The notes under the pieces are model-generated. The model did no database searches, was not told where the DNA came from, and was given only the letters and a program-made list of their open reading frames with translations. The position numbers and the translations under genes are program-made. A stretch of DNA of 50,130 nt. Source: Rikenellaceae bacterium. Lineage in GTDB: Bacteria > Bacteroidota > Bacteroidia > Bacteroidales > UBA932. Shown here one piece after another: positions 1 to 8,620 of the stretch; the first letter of the stretch is position 1, and every line of letters starts with the position of its first letter. Location of the stretch: contig CAAGMI010000213.1 in NCBI GenBank assembly GCA_900771005.1, forward strand, positions 1-50,130. Reading direction: 5' to 3'.

Positions 1-404
1 ATAAGCAATCCGTCGATGGAAGTGAGGCGATATATTATGCTCTTTCTATAGAAGAGTGGCAGTATCTGTTCGATACTCATGATTGCAGATGGGTCGAAGT
101 AAATGGAGTTGGAGGATATTTGGTAGCTCCTGATGGCGTAACCCTGTCTGCGAGAAAGGTCGGATACACAGAAAATGAGTTGAAAGAAGATAATCTTGTC
201 TTCTTTCCGGCTATGGGCTGCCGCGTAGACTCCTCAACCTTCTTTGTAGGCATCTTCGGATTGTACTGGTCATCTACTGAAGTTGAAGATTATCCCGGTC
301 TTGCATCGTATTATATGGGATTCGATCTCTATGATGAGGCCTTCCCCGAGGATGACCCAAATTATTGGGGTGGATCCATCCGACTCGTTTCGGACTGTCA
401 GTGA
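1..404 (+). CDS. FISUMP-like surface protein, C-terminal fragment
   Basis: The reading frame is open from the window edge (frame starting at base 3) to a TGA at 402-404, so only the last ~133 residues are visible. The fragment has features of Fibrobacter succinogenes major paralogous (FISUMP) or DUF1566-like domains: an early EEWQYLF segment, a VFFPAMGCR stretch, the YWSSTE signature, and a final SIRLVSDC strand. These domains occur in secreted or surface lipoproteins of Bacteroidota, but their function is not known. The N-terminus, and with it any signal peptide, lies outside the window. The next gene has its own promoter, so the two are probably separate units. Family assignment is by motif memory only. 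Confidence 0.6.
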   Translation, partial: KQSVDGSEAIYYALSIEEWQYLFDTHDCRWVEVNGVGGYLVAPDGVTLSARKVGYTENELKEDNLVFFPAMGCRVDSSTFFVGIFGLYWSSTEVEDYPGLASYYMGFDLYDEAFPEDDPNYWGGSIRLVSDCQ

Positions 405-418
405 AGGGCCGAAGAAAT

Positions 419-450
419 TTTGTAAATATTCCGGGAAATTAGTTCCTTTG
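419..450 (+). promoter_or_regulatory. Bacteroidota-type promoter for the PI-PLC-like gene
   Basis: TTTG at 419-422, then exactly 20 bases, then TTCCTTTG at 443-450. This fits the Bacteroidota sigma-ABfr pattern (TTTG, 19-21 bases, TAnnTTTG) apart from one base in the -7 box. Transcription would start around 455, about 20 bases before the ATG at 476. Confidence 0.55.
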
Positions 451-475
451 TGAATAGTACATAGTATCGTTTTCT

Positions 476-2008
476 ATGAAAAAAGTTTTTATACCATTTA
501 TTGCCGCCCTGTCAATTTTAGCGTTTGTTTCTTGTCAGAAGGAGGCATTGTTAGAGCCGCAGGAGCAGGTACAGTCTGTTGTCGATGATGAAGGTATTGC
601 CCGGGAATGGGAGGAACTTCAAAGCACGGAGATGGCGGATTGGACCCAATATCAGTACTTTGAATTGGGAGTATGGTATATGTTGAGTCTGAATGAAGAG
701 CAGGAGGAAGAGGGGTACAGTGACTTTCTGAATGAGTTTGTAGCTTCACACCGTGATCTGTTGGACAGGACTCTGGAGGCAGGCAGAAATGAAACTTCAG
801 TCAAGGAGAGCCAAAAATTATGGGAAGAGTTGAGTAAACCTTCAGATATGACTAAGGGGCAGCATCAAACGGAAGCAAGATTCTGGGACTGGATGGGAAA
901 CGGACACAGAAGATGGGATCTACCTCCGCTTCCGCCCTACAGAAAGATAAGTAATGTCACTATTCCGGGAGCCAACGACGCATTGGCATACAAACCTGTG
1001 GTTCCAAAAGAACTCGGCAGCATTGCCGGAACCGTTCTTTTCAGGTTGTTGAGGCATCAGGATACAGACCTGGCGACAATGTTCGACCGTGGTGTCAGAG
1101 CCTTCGACCTCCATCTTGCAATGTACAACGGCGCACTTCACGGATACAACACTTTCCTCTTCCCTTGCGAAGCAAGATTTGAAGACGAGCTGAACAAATT
1201 GGTCAAGGCCATGAATGATAAAGACAGCAGACATGAATTCGTGATTTTTGTTGTGACAGCGGAACTTGGAACATGGGATCAATGTCAGCAGTTCTTCTAC
1301 AATTATTCAAAATGGCACCCTGGACTTTTCAAAGAATACAAAGAAGGTATGACCGTAAGCGAAGCACAGGGGCATATCCTTCTTTTCTGGACGAGCGATG
1401 AAGGATGGAACAAGGGTATCAAGCCTTTCGGCTCATTGTTGATAGAGGGCGACAAGTTCTCTTCGGGAGAAAGCGGGACCAGCAAGGATGGAGGGATTTA
1501 TCGATTGACTGACGAAGGACATGGGGATTGGTATAATCCTATAAACAGCTTATGGGTCAACAAAGGGGCTGCTATCACTGTGGAGAACAACGGTCAAGCC
1601 CAGGGAGCGGCGGCAAGGCGCGTGAGCGATGTGCTGCGTCATTTCGATGAGTTCACGAGGGAATCAGAGTCAGGGAAAGACACCTGGTCAGTAACTCATC
1701 TGGACGACGTGATGTGGTGGCCTATGCCGGGAATTGCAAAGTCAATGCTCGGGCCTTTCAGCGAAATCCTTTCATATTATCCCGATGCTGCGTGGAGCAC
1801 AAGAATGATCAATGATGTCCTCATTGACAGGCTTCACGATATTTATTACAAGGGGAGGAGAAGCTCAACGGGAGGTATAGTATATTTCAACTTTGCCGCT
1901 GTCAGAAATACATACGGACCTCAGCGTGTAATTATACCTGTGGATGTCTATGGACGTTCAGCTGTAGCTTATACCTTGAGTATGAATGGCCCTTGCCATA
2001 TCAATTAG
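476..2008 (+). CDS. PI-PLC X-domain-like phosphodiesterase lipoprotein
   Basis: A 510-residue predicted lipoprotein: the N-terminus MKKVFIPF is followed by a hydrophobic stretch and a lipobox-like FVSC, giving Cys20. Residues ~140-510 resemble bacterial phosphatidylinositol-specific phospholipase C (PLC-like TIM barrel): VTIPGANDAL at ~160, the DRGVRAFDLHL strand, then ALHGYNTF, and a late GGIVYFNF strand. In characterised PI-PLCs, two histidines do the acid-base catalysis. The second (LHG) is present, but the first, normally in PGTHDS, is Asn here (PGANDA). The protein may therefore be inactive or altered in chemistry. Residues 25-130 are an acidic, probably helical, unassigned region. It is a single-gene unit with its own promoter upstream and a terminator downstream. 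Confidence 0.75.
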   Translation: MKKVFIPFIAALSILAFVSCQKEALLEPQEQVQSVVDDEGIAREWEELQSTEMADWTQYQYFELGVWYMLSLNEEQEEEGYSDFLNEFVASHRDLLDRTLEAGRNETSVKESQKLWEELSKPSDMTKGQHQTEARFWDWMGNGHRRWDLPPLPPYRKISNVTIPGANDALAYKPVVPKELGSIAGTVLFRLLRHQDTDLATMFDRGVRAFDLHLAMYNGALHGYNTFLFPCEARFEDELNKLVKAMNDKDSRHEFVIFVVTAELGTWDQCQQFFYNYSKWHPGLFKEYKEGMTVSEAQGHILLFWTSDEGWNKGIKPFGSLLIEGDKFSSGESGTSKDGGIYRLTDEGHGDWYNPINSLWVNKGAAITVENNGQAQGAAARRVSDVLRHFDEFTRESESGKDTWSVTHLDDVMWWPMPGIAKSMLGPFSEILSYYPDAAWSTRMINDVLIDRLHDIYYKGRRSSTGGIVYFNFAAVRNTYGPQRVIIPVDVYGRSAVAYTLSMNGPCHIN

Positions 2009-2036
2009 ACCTATGTAAAGGGAATTTACAATAAAA

Positions 2037-2066
2037 GCCGGCGGGAAAAATCCTGCCGGCTTTTTT
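2037..2066. terminator. Bidirectional intrinsic terminator
   Basis: Perfect 10-bp stem: GCCGGCGGGA (2037-2046), loop AAAA, TCCTGCCGGC (2051-2060), then six T. On the other strand the stem is followed by TTTTAT. It can end both the PI-PLC-like gene and the oppositely oriented tRNA-Pro. Confidence 0.85.
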
Positions 2067-2067
2067 G

Positions 2068-2141
2068 TCGGGGTACTGTGACTCGAACACAGGACCCTCT
2101 GGTCCCAAACCAGATGCGCTAGCCAACTGCGCCACACCCCG
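2068..2141 (-). tRNA. tRNA-Pro (anticodon TGG)
   Basis: Read on the minus strand, the 74 bases fold as a tRNA. The acceptor stem is CGGGGTG / TACCCCG with discriminator A. The D arm contains GCGCAGTTGGCTAGCGC. The anticodon stem TCTGG/CCAGA encloses the loop TTTGGGA, giving anticodon TGG. The T arm contains GTTCGAGTC. No CCA is encoded. It lies beside lepA and is followed at once by the shared terminator. Confidence 0.95.
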
Positions 2142-2193
2142 ATTGTTTTGGGACTGCAAATATACTGCTTAATTTTTATTTTGCAAATATTTG

Positions 2194-3981
2194 CTAGTCC
2201 AATTTGAGAACGGCCATGAAAGCGGACTGAGGTACCTGTACCTTGCCTATCTGGCGCATTCTCTTTTTCCCTTCCTTCTGTTTTTCCAGAAGTTTGCGCT
2301 TCCTGGTGACGTCACCTCCGTAGCACTTCGCGGTGACATCCTTGCGTACCTGCTTGACAGTTTCCCTGGCTATGATCTTGGCTCCTACTGCGGCCTGCAC
2401 CGGGATATCGAACTGATGACGTGGTATCAGATCCTTGAGCTTCACGCACATCTTGCGGCCGAAATCGGCTGCGTTGTCCGCGTGAATCAGGGTTGAAAGT
2501 GCATCTGCCGGCTCTCCGTTGAGCAGGATATCGAGCTTGACGAGCTTTGCAGGGCGGTATCCGATCTGGTGATAGTCGAAGGATGCATAGCCCTTTGAGA
2601 TGGATTTCAGCTTGTCGTAGAAGTCGAACACGATTTCCGACAGGGGCATGTCATAATTCAATTCCACCCTGTCCGCGGTTATGTAATGCTGGCTCACCAG
2701 AGTTCCCCGCTTTTCCAGACAAAGTTTCATTATGGCTCCGAAGAACTCGGACTTGGAAATTATCTGCGCCCTGATGAAAGGTTCCTCGATATGGTCGATG
2801 AGAGTCTGTGCCGGGAGTCCGGAAGGATTGTGCACGTCAAGTACTTCGTTCTGGGTAGTATATACCTTGTAGGATACGTTGGGCACCGTCGTAATGACGT
2901 CCATATCGAATTCCCTGAAGAGTCTTTCCTGAACGATCTCAAGATGGAGCAGTCCCAGGAATCCGCAACGGAATCCCGATCCCAGTGCGAGGGATGATTC
3001 CGGTTCATAGACGAAGGATGCGTCGTTGAGCTGGAACTTTTCCAGTACCGCGCGGAGCTCCTCAAACTTGTCCGCCTGTACGGGATACATACCTGCGAAC
3101 ACCATAGGCTTCACCTCCTCAAATCCGGCAATGGCTTCGGCGCAGGATTCCTGTGCCAGGGTAATGGTGTCTCCGACCTTTACCTCACAGGCGTTCTTTA
3201 TACCCGTTATGATATATCCGACGTCACCGCATTCAATGCCCTGGGTAGGTATGAGCTTCATCTTCAGCACTCCGACTTCCTCGACGTCATAGTCCATCCC
3301 GGTAGCGAAGAACCTGATCTTGTCACCCTTGCGGATGCTGCCGTTCTTGATCTTGAAATATGCGATGACACCTCTGAAGGAATTGAACACGGAGTCGAAA
3401 ATCAGCGCCTGCAGAGGGGCCTGCGGGTCTCCCTGAGGTGCAGGTATCTTCTCTACGATGGCATCCAGAATGGGTGCTACGCCTTCTCCCGTGCGTGCCG
3501 ATACCTTGAATACGTCCTCGGGAGCGCAGCCAAGCAGGTCACAGATCTCATCGGTGACCACCTCGACCTGCGCAGATTCCATATCGATCTTGTTCAGCAC
3601 CGGAATGATCTCGAGTCCGTGGTCTATGGCCATGTACAGATTGGAGATGGTCTGCGCCTGGATACCCTGTGATGCGTCTACGACCAGGAGGGCGCCCTCA
3701 CAGGAGGCTATGGACCTTGACACTTCGTATGAAAAGTCCACGTGACCCGGAGTGTCGATGAGGTTGAGTTTGTATTCCTCTCCCTTGTACTTGTGCACCA
3801 TCTGTATGGCGTGGCTCTTGATGGTGATTCCCTTCTCGCGTTCAAGATCCATGTCATCCAGCACCTGAGCTTCCATATCACGTTGTGAAAGAGTCTGGGT
3901 GAGCTCCAGGAGGCGGTCAGCCAACGTGCTCTTGCCATGGTCGATATGCGCGATGATACAGAAGTTTCGAATATTCTTCAT
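2194..3981 (-). CDS. lepA: Elongation factor 4 (LepA), ribosome back-translocating GTPase
   Basis: A 595-residue translational GTPase of the usual LepA length. The G1 motif is AHIDHGKST at residues 10-18, followed by DTPGHVD (G3) and NKID (G4). The C-terminus carries the LepA-specific domain (YGGDVTRKRKLLEKQKEGKKRMRQIG region). LepA is a cytoplasmic factor that remodels stalled or mistranslocated ribosomes. The ATG at 3981 (MKNIRNFCIIAH) is chosen because it gives the family's normal N-terminus; a TTG at 3990 would add three residues. The gene is transcribed divergently from the transketolase pair and appears monocistronic. Confidence 0.97.
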   Translation of the reverse strand: MKNIRNFCIIAHIDHGKSTLADRLLELTQTLSQRDMEAQVLDDMDLEREKGITIKSHAIQMVHKYKGEEYKLNLIDTPGHVDFSYEVSRSIASCEGALLVVDASQGIQAQTISNLYMAIDHGLEIIPVLNKIDMESAQVEVVTDEICDLLGCAPEDVFKVSARTGEGVAPILDAIVEKIPAPQGDPQAPLQALIFDSVFNSFRGVIAYFKIKNGSIRKGDKIRFFATGMDYDVEEVGVLKMKLIPTQGIECGDVGYIITGIKNACEVKVGDTITLAQESCAEAIAGFEEVKPMVFAGMYPVQADKFEELRAVLEKFQLNDASFVYEPESSLALGSGFRCGFLGLLHLEIVQERLFREFDMDVITTVPNVSYKVYTTQNEVLDVHNPSGLPAQTLIDHIEEPFIRAQIISKSEFFGAIMKLCLEKRGTLVSQHYITADRVELNYDMPLSEIVFDFYDKLKSISKGYASFDYHQIGYRPAKLVKLDILLNGEPADALSTLIHADNAADFGRKMCVKLKDLIPRHQFDIPVQAAVGAKIIARETVKQVRKDVTAKCYGGDVTRKRKLLEKQKEGKKRMRQIGKVQVPQSAFMAVLKLD

Positions 3982-4009
3982 AACGTGCAAATATAACTCA
4001 ATTTTTGGT

Positions 4010-4017
4010 TACCTTTG
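4010..4017 (+). promoter_or_regulatory. Probable -7 box of the transketolase operon
   Basis: TACCTTTG matches the Bacteroidota -7 consensus TAnnTTTG and lies 30 bases before the tkt start codon. No good TTTG is seen 20 bases upstream, so the call rests on the -7 box and its position. Confidence 0.4.
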
Positions 4018-4047
4018 TGTTTACGACAATAATAACATATATACGAT

Positions 4048-4887
4048 ATGGCAACAGTAGAAGAACTCAAGAAAATTTCCTCACAGGTGCGCCGTGACAT
4101 CGTAAGGATGGTTACGACCGCCAAATCAGGGCATCCGGGCGGATCTCTCGGAATCACCGACGTGATGACAGCTCTGTACTTCAGTGAGATGAATCACGAT
4201 CCGAAGACCTGGACACGCGAAGCGAAGGGCCAGGATGCATTCTTCCTTTCCGCAGGCCACCTTGCACCTGTATATTATGCAGTGTTGGCACGTAGCGGCT
4301 ATTTCCCTGTAAGCGAACTCGGAACTCTCCGCAAGTTCGGATCAAAACTTCAGGGACACCCTTGCGTTACTGACAAGCTCCCGGGCGTATTCAAGCCTTC
4401 AGGTTCCCTCGGACAGGGACTCTCTGTAGCGGCTGGAATGGCTCTCGGAAAGAAGCTCTCCGGAGACAAGACACGCGTATTCGTCCTCTGTGGGGACGGT
4501 GAGAGCGAGGAAGGTCAGATCTGGGAAGCCGGAATGTGGGCCCAGCATCATCAGGTTGACAATCTCGTTGCCTTTACGGACTGGAATGGTCAGCAGATTG
4601 ACGGCCCTACAAACACGATCACCGGTATCGAGGCTCTCGATGAGAAATGGGGTGCATTCGGATGGGATGTCATCATCGCAGACGGACACGATTACGATTC
4701 AATCCTTGATGCCTTCAAGCTTGCGCGCAAAGAAAACGGCAAGCCTAAGATGATTCTCTTCAAGACGGAGATGGGTCACGGGGTTGATTTCATGGCAGGA
4801 ACACACGAGTGGCACGGAAAGGCTCCTTCAGCAGAGCAGTGCGAGGCCGCCCTCAATCAGTTGGACGAAACTTTAGGAGACTATTAG
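4048..4887 (+). CDS. Transketolase, N-terminal (ThDP-binding) subunit
   Basis: A 279-residue protein covering the thiamine-diphosphate-binding half of transketolase. Residues ~27-33 (KSGHPGG) carry the conserved His, LCGDGESEEGQIWEA at ~147 is the GDG...N-type cofactor and Mg-binding motif, and DWNGQQIDG follows. Single-chain transketolases are about 650 residues; here the enzyme is split, and the other half follows one base after the stop codon. The pair should form one heteromeric enzyme moving two-carbon ketol units between sugar phosphates in the non-oxidative pentose phosphate pathway. The split form is common in anaerobes. Confidence 0.93.
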   Translation: MATVEELKKISSQVRRDIVRMVTTAKSGHPGGSLGITDVMTALYFSEMNHDPKTWTREAKGQDAFFLSAGHLAPVYYAVLARSGYFPVSELGTLRKFGSKLQGHPCVTDKLPGVFKPSGSLGQGLSVAAGMALGKKLSGDKTRVFVLCGDGESEEGQIWEAGMWAQHHQVDNLVAFTDWNGQQIDGPTNTITGIEALDEKWGAFGWDVIIADGHDYDSILDAFKLARKENGKPKMILFKTEMGHGVDFMAGTHEWHGKAPSAEQCEAALNQLDETLGDY

Positions 4888-4888
4888 T

Positions 4889-5845
4889 ATGAAGAAATAT
4901 ATTGACGCAGGAAAAGTCGATACCCGCAGCGGTTTCGGTGAAGGTCTTCTCCTTGCAGGACGTGAGGACAAGAACGTTTTGGCTCTTACAGCCGACCTTA
5001 AAGGCTCTCTCAAGATGGGAGCTTTCGCAAAGGAATTTCCTGAGAGATTCATCCAGTGCGGTATCGCCGAAGCCAATATGGTAGGCGTCGCTGCAGGACT
5101 CGCCATCACCGGCAAAGTGCCGTTCATCGGCTCTTTCGCAGAGTTTGTGACAGGAAGGGTATATGACCAGCTCCGTCAGGAGGTGGCATACAGCCATACC
5201 AATGTCAAGATTGCATCTTCACATGCAGGTATCACACTGGGAGAGGATGGTGCAACGCACCAGACCATGGAGGACATCGCTCTTATGAGAGCCCTCCCGG
5301 GGATGACGGTCATCGTTCCTTGTGACTACAACCAGACAAAGAATGCCACAATCGCGGCTGCAAAGATGTTCGGACCTGTATATCTCCGTTTCGGACGCCC
5401 TTCCGTACCTAATTTCACAGGTGCTGACGAGCCTTTCGAGATCGGCAAGATCTACAACCTCAATGAGGGAAAGGACGTTACCATCGTAGCTTGCGGACAC
5501 CTTGTATGGGAAGCTCTTCAGGCAGCGGAGGCTCTGGAGGCTGAAGGAATCAGCGCTGAGGTTCTCAACGTGGCTACAATCAAGCCTCTTGATGAGAAGA
5601 CTATTGTCGCATCCGTCAAGAAGACAGGCGCTGTAGTGGTTGCAGAGGAGCACAATATGGCCGGCGGCCTTGGCGAGGCTGTTTCAGGTGTTCTGGCAGA
5701 TCAGTGCCCTACACACATCGAGTTCATCAACGGAGGTGACCGTTTCGGTCAGTCAGGTACTCCTGCAGAGCTCCTCAAGGCTTACGGTATGGATGCAGCA
5801 CATCTTGCCGAGGCAGCAAAGAGGGCTATCGCAGCAAAGAAGTAA
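4889..5845 (+). CDS. Transketolase, C-terminal (pyrimidine-binding and C-domain) subunit
   Basis: A 318-residue partner of the upstream subunit. It contains the pyrimidine-binding domain with the catalytic-type glutamate in QCGIAEANMVGVAAGLA (~residues 55-71), the SFAEFVTGRVYDQ segment, and a C-terminal transketolase domain (VTIVACGHLVWEAL, then EEHNMAGGLGEAV). Its ATG starts one base after the stop of the N-terminal subunit, so translation is probably coupled and the two are made in equal amounts. A strong intrinsic terminator follows 24 bases after the stop. DXP synthase was considered, but that enzyme is single-chain and ~600 residues. Confidence 0.93.
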   Translation: MKKYIDAGKVDTRSGFGEGLLLAGREDKNVLALTADLKGSLKMGAFAKEFPERFIQCGIAEANMVGVAAGLAITGKVPFIGSFAEFVTGRVYDQLRQEVAYSHTNVKIASSHAGITLGEDGATHQTMEDIALMRALPGMTVIVPCDYNQTKNATIAAAKMFGPVYLRFGRPSVPNFTGADEPFEIGKIYNLNEGKDVTIVACGHLVWEALQAAEALEAEGISAEVLNVATIKPLDEKTIVASVKKTGAVVVAEEHNMAGGLGEAVSGVLADQCPTHIEFINGGDRFGQSGTPAELLKAYGMDAAHLAEAAKRAIAAKK

Positions 5846-5869
5846 TCAGACTTCATATTTATTCATAAA

Positions 5870-5899
5870 AGCGTCTGCGTCCCCGCGGGCGCTTTTTAT
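5870..5899 (+). terminator. Intrinsic terminator of the transketolase operon
   Basis: Ten-pair stem AGCGTCTGCG (5870-5879), loop TCCC, CGCGGGCGCT (5884-5893), with three G-T pairs, followed by a T-rich tail (TTTTATTTTTT). Confidence 0.85.
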
Positions 5900-5906
5900 T
5901 TTTTAG

Positions 5907-5914
5907 TATCTTTG
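5907..5914 (+). promoter_or_regulatory. Probable -7 box before lolD
   Basis: TATCTTTG fits TAnnTTTG and ends only six bases before the lolD ATG, so the transcript would be nearly leaderless. The -33 position falls in the GC-rich stem of the preceding terminator and shows no TTTG, so the promoter may be weak. Confidence 0.4.
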
Positions 5915-5920
5915 GGGAGT

Positions 5921-6577
5921 ATGATAATCGAAGCTCACGATATACACAAATCCTTCGGGGAATTGGAAGTGCTGAAAGGTGTTGATTTCAGTGCGGATGC
6001 CGGTGAAGTCGTTTCCATAATGGGGGCATCGGGAGCCGGCAAGACAACATTTCTTGAGATCCTTGGCACGCTGTCCACTCCTTCTTTCGGCAGGCTGGTC
6101 ATTGACGAAGTGGATGTGCTGTCCCTGAGGAGCCGTGATCTCGCCTCATTCAGAGGCCGCAGAATCGGATTCGTGTTCCAGTTTCATCATCTCCTGCCCG
6201 AGTTCACTTCACTTGAGAATGTTATGATTCCTGCTCTGATAGCCGGCCGCAGTACGGCAGAAGCAAAAAAGGCAGCATCTGAATTGCTTGATTGTGTGGG
6301 ACTTACCGACAGATTTGCGCACAAGCCGTCCGAACTCTCAGGGGGAGAGCAGCAGAGGGTGGCCATAGCGAGAGCCCTGATCAATCATCCTGCCGTTCTT
6401 CTGGCAGACGAACCCACAGGCAATCTTGACTCCGTAACAAAAGGAGAGATTCACAAACTGTTCTTCGATCTCAGGGAAAGGTTGGGGCAGACAATAATAA
6501 TAGTCACCCATGACCCGGAACTGGCGTCAATGTGTGACCGCAGTCTTGTAATGCGTGACGGGGCATTCATCAAATAG
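5921..6577 (+). CDS. lolD: LolD-type ABC transporter ATPase
   Basis: A 218-residue ATPase with Walker A GASGAGKT (~residues 37-44), the Q-loop FVFQFHHLLPEF, the ABC signature LSGGEQQRVAIARAL, Walker B VLLADEP and the switch His in IIIVTHD. FQFHHLLPEFTSLENV is typical of the LolD/MacB group, in which the ATPase powers the LolCE complex that extracts lipoproteins from the inner membrane. No permease gene is adjacent, as is often so in Bacteroidota. The ATG at 5921 is preferred over a TTG nine bases upstream. The 3' end overlaps trmN6 by 23 bases in another frame. Confidence 0.85.
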   Translation: MIIEAHDIHKSFGELEVLKGVDFSADAGEVVSIMGASGAGKTTFLEILGTLSTPSFGRLVIDEVDVLSLRSRDLASFRGRRIGFVFQFHHLLPEFTSLENVMIPALIAGRSTAEAKKAASELLDCVGLTDRFAHKPSELSGGEQQRVAIARALINHPAVLLADEPTGNLDSVTKGEIHKLFFDLRERLGQTIIIVTHDPELASMCDRSLVMRDGAFIK

Positions 6578-7280
6578 CATTTTCCGTTTCAGGCACTTTT
6601 CCGTCAAAAATGAAAAGTCAGCCCTGAAGGTCGGCACTGATGCCGTCCTTCTCGGTGCAGCCGTGACTGTCAGGGATTCTGACAGATATCTGCTTGACAT
6701 AGGCACGGGCACGGGCGTCATTGCCCTGATGGTCGCTCAGAGAATGTCAGCCTTTGGCAGCGGGTACCGGATAGAGGCCATAGATATCGATCCTCTGTCA
6801 TCTGCGGAGGCTGGAGAGAACTTCTTCTCGTCACCCTGGAGTGCAAACCTGACATCCCGGAACATAGCTCTTCAGGAGTACAGGCCGGAGGAAAAGTTTG
6901 ATCTCATATTTTCGAATCCGCCTTATTACGATGAATCCCTCAAGAATCCCGATGTCAGAGAAAGCATCGCCCGCCACACAGAATCGCTGTCATACAGACA
7001 GATATGCGCTTTCGCCTCGGAATATCTCGGGGAGGAGGGAAGGCTTTCCCTGATATTGCCTTTCGAAGCGGAGACTTCCCTGAGGAGGACTGCGGCGTCA
7101 TTCGGCCTGTATCCGTTCAGGGTGTTGAGGATACGCACTACGGCGGCGAAGAGTGCCAGACGCATAGTGGCGGAGTTCTCGCGACGGAAGACAGAAGTGC
7201 CGGATGAAGAGATTGTCCTTCAGGACAGTCAGGGCAGAACGCCCGAATATTCAGCCCTTACGGCTGATTTCTATCTTTAG
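6555..7280 (+). CDS. tRNA1(Val) (adenine-37-N6)-methyltransferase TrmN6-like
   Basis: A 241-residue class I SAM-dependent methyltransferase. The N-terminus has SIFRFRHFSVKNEKSALKVG, characteristic of the TrmN6/YfiC group. Motif I is LLDIGTGTGVIAL and the catalytic motif is SNPPYY (~residue 122), which marks N6-adenine methylation. TrmN6 modifies A37 of tRNA-Val in E. coli; the same target here is inferred. It starts with GTG at 6555 inside the end of lolD (23-base overlap), so the two are probably co-translated. Its stop is directly against the stop of the convergent yidD gene. Confidence 0.85.
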   Translation: MTGHSSNSIFRFRHFSVKNEKSALKVGTDAVLLGAAVTVRDSDRYLLDIGTGTGVIALMVAQRMSAFGSGYRIEAIDIDPLSSAEAGENFFSSPWSANLTSRNIALQEYRPEEKFDLIFSNPPYYDESLKNPDVRESIARHTESLSYRQICAFASEYLGEEGRLSLILPFEAETSLRRTAASFGLYPFRVLRIRTTAAKSARRIVAEFSRRKTEVPDEEIVLQDSQGRTPEYSALTADFYL

Positions 7281-7511
7281 CTAAGGAACCGGGTCATACC
7301 CGCTGCCTCCCCAGGGGTGGCACCTCAGTATTCTTTTTGCAGACAGCCAGAATCCTTTCAGCGGACCGTATTTGCGGAAAGCCTCCAAAGCATATTGGGA
7401 GCAGGTGGGGGTGAATCTGCAACTCGGCGGGGTGAAAGGGGAGATGCAGAGCTGGTAGAATTTGATCAGGAGAATGAAAGGGATGGATATTATCCTGCGT
7501 ATCAGTTTCAT
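7281..7511 (-). CDS. yidD: Membrane protein insertion efficiency factor YidD
   Basis: A 76-residue protein with the family pattern: a hydrophobic amphipathic N-terminus (ISIPFILLIKFYQLCISPF), SCRFTPTCSQYALEAF, and a C-terminal RCHPWGGSGYDPVP. YidD assists YidC-mediated insertion of inner-membrane proteins. Its ATG overlaps the end of rnpA by four bases (ATGA), the usual rnpA-yidD coupling. No yidC or rpmH lies nearby. Confidence 0.95.
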   Translation of the reverse strand: MKLIRRIISIPFILLIKFYQLCISPFTPPSCRFTPTCSQYALEAFRKYGPLKGFWLSAKRILRCHPWGGSGYDPVP

Positions 7512-7867
7512 TTCCGGATCTTGCTTAGGATTTCACCGATTTCACTGAAGATTATATCAAAGTCCAGCACCTCGGTGTGGTTGTAAACGAACAGTATATC
7601 CGTGTCTGATGAATTTATCAGATGCTTCTGGAGCCTGTAACTTTCCCTGATGCGGCGTTTGAGAAGATTGCGCTTGACCGCTCTCTTGAAGTTCTTTTTT
7701 GGGACTGACACCATCATCCGGTTCAGCTCCGCCCCGTTTCCCTGCAGCACGCAGGCCTTCAGATGCCCGGTACCGAGCCATTTCCCGCCCTTGACAAGGG
7801 CATCGATGGCGACCTTGCCGGACAACCTCTCTTCTTTCGGGAGGGTATGCCGTCCAACAGGGGTCAT
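7508..7867 (-). CDS. rnpA: Ribonuclease P protein component
   Basis: A 119-residue basic protein matching RnpA: LPKEERLSGKVAIDALVKGG at the N-terminus and the RNR motif region FKRAVKRNLLKRRIRESYR (~residues 60-78), which contacts the RNase P RNA. It supports 5' maturation of tRNAs. It is third in the group DUF4271-hemD-rnpA-yidD, three bases from hemD and overlapping yidD by four bases. A DUF4271-hemD-rnpA-yidD order recurs in Bacteroidota (from memory). Confidence 0.95.
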   Translation of the reverse strand: MTPVGRHTLPKEERLSGKVAIDALVKGGKWLGTGHLKACVLQGNGAELNRMMVSVPKKNFKRAVKRNLLKRRIRESYRLQKHLINSSDTDILFVYNHTEVLDFDIIFSEIGEILSKIRK

Positions 7868-7870
7868 ATA

Positions 7871-8605
7871 TTATTTGTGCTGCTGAAGGTAAAGCTCTAT
7901 CGCTCTGGCTGCCGACGGAGCCTCCGGGGTAGGGGCCTGGACTTCAATTGCAAGGCCGGCATCCGCCATTGCCTTTACGATGCTTTTGCCGAAGGATACG
8001 AACTTGACGTTCCCCTGCTTGAAATCAGGGAAATTCTCCAGAAGAGACTTTACGTCATTCGGATTGTACAGTACAATCATATCGTATGACGGGAAGTCAA
8101 TGTCGTGAAGATCCTGTGAGACTGATTTGACGAGGACCGCCTTGGCGAAATCGAGCCCGGCATTCTCAAACAATCCGCCGATGGCATCCACGTTGGAAGT
8201 GTCAGATGCGGTTATCAGGAACTTCTCATCCTGATGCTTTGACCCTATCAGGCCTATTATTGACTCCGGTGTGCCGTCACCTGAGAAAATCTTGCGCTTG
8301 CGGAAGACTATATGTTTCTGCAGATAGTTGGCTACCAGCTCCGTGGTGCAGAAATATTTCATAGTCTCCGGGACTTTCACCCTGAGCTCTTCGCACAGTT
8401 TGAAGTAGGCGTCGATGGTATGGCGTGAAGAGAACACTACAGCCGTATAGTCCGCAAGGTTAAGCCTCTGTGTACGGAACTCCCTCGATGAAAGCGGCTC
8501 TATCAGGAAGAACGGTTTGAAATCAAGGGAAGCCTTGTATTTCTCCTGCAGTGTAACGTATTGAGCCATATTTGATGGCATACGCTGTGAAAAAAGAATT
8601 TTCAT
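7871..8605 (-). CDS. hemD: Uroporphyrinogen-III synthase (Bacteroidota type)
   Basis: A 244-residue protein with the two-lobed HemD pattern. The segment YTAVVFSSRHTIDAYFKLCEEL lies in the first lobe; FLITASDTSNVDAI and YDMIVLYNPNDVKSLLENF lie in the second, where a Ser/Asn-Pro-x-x-V motif is typical. The enzyme closes hydroxymethylbilane to uroporphyrinogen III in tetrapyrrole synthesis. Sequence conservation in this family is low, so the call also leans on the conserved neighbourhood with DUF4271 and rnpA. Other haem genes are not in the window. Confidence 0.8.
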   Translation of the reverse strand: MKILFSQRMPSNMAQYVTLQEKYKASLDFKPFFLIEPLSSREFRTQRLNLADYTAVVFSSRHTIDAYFKLCEELRVKVPETMKYFCTTELVANYLQKHIVFRKRKIFSGDGTPESIIGLIGSKHQDEKFLITASDTSNVDAIGGLFENAGLDFAKAVLVKSVSQDLHDIDFPSYDMIVLYNPNDVKSLLENFPDFKQGNVKFVSFGKSIVKAMADAGLAIEVQAPTPEAPSAARAIELYLQQHK

Positions 8606-8620
8606 CTTCAGCTTTTACTG

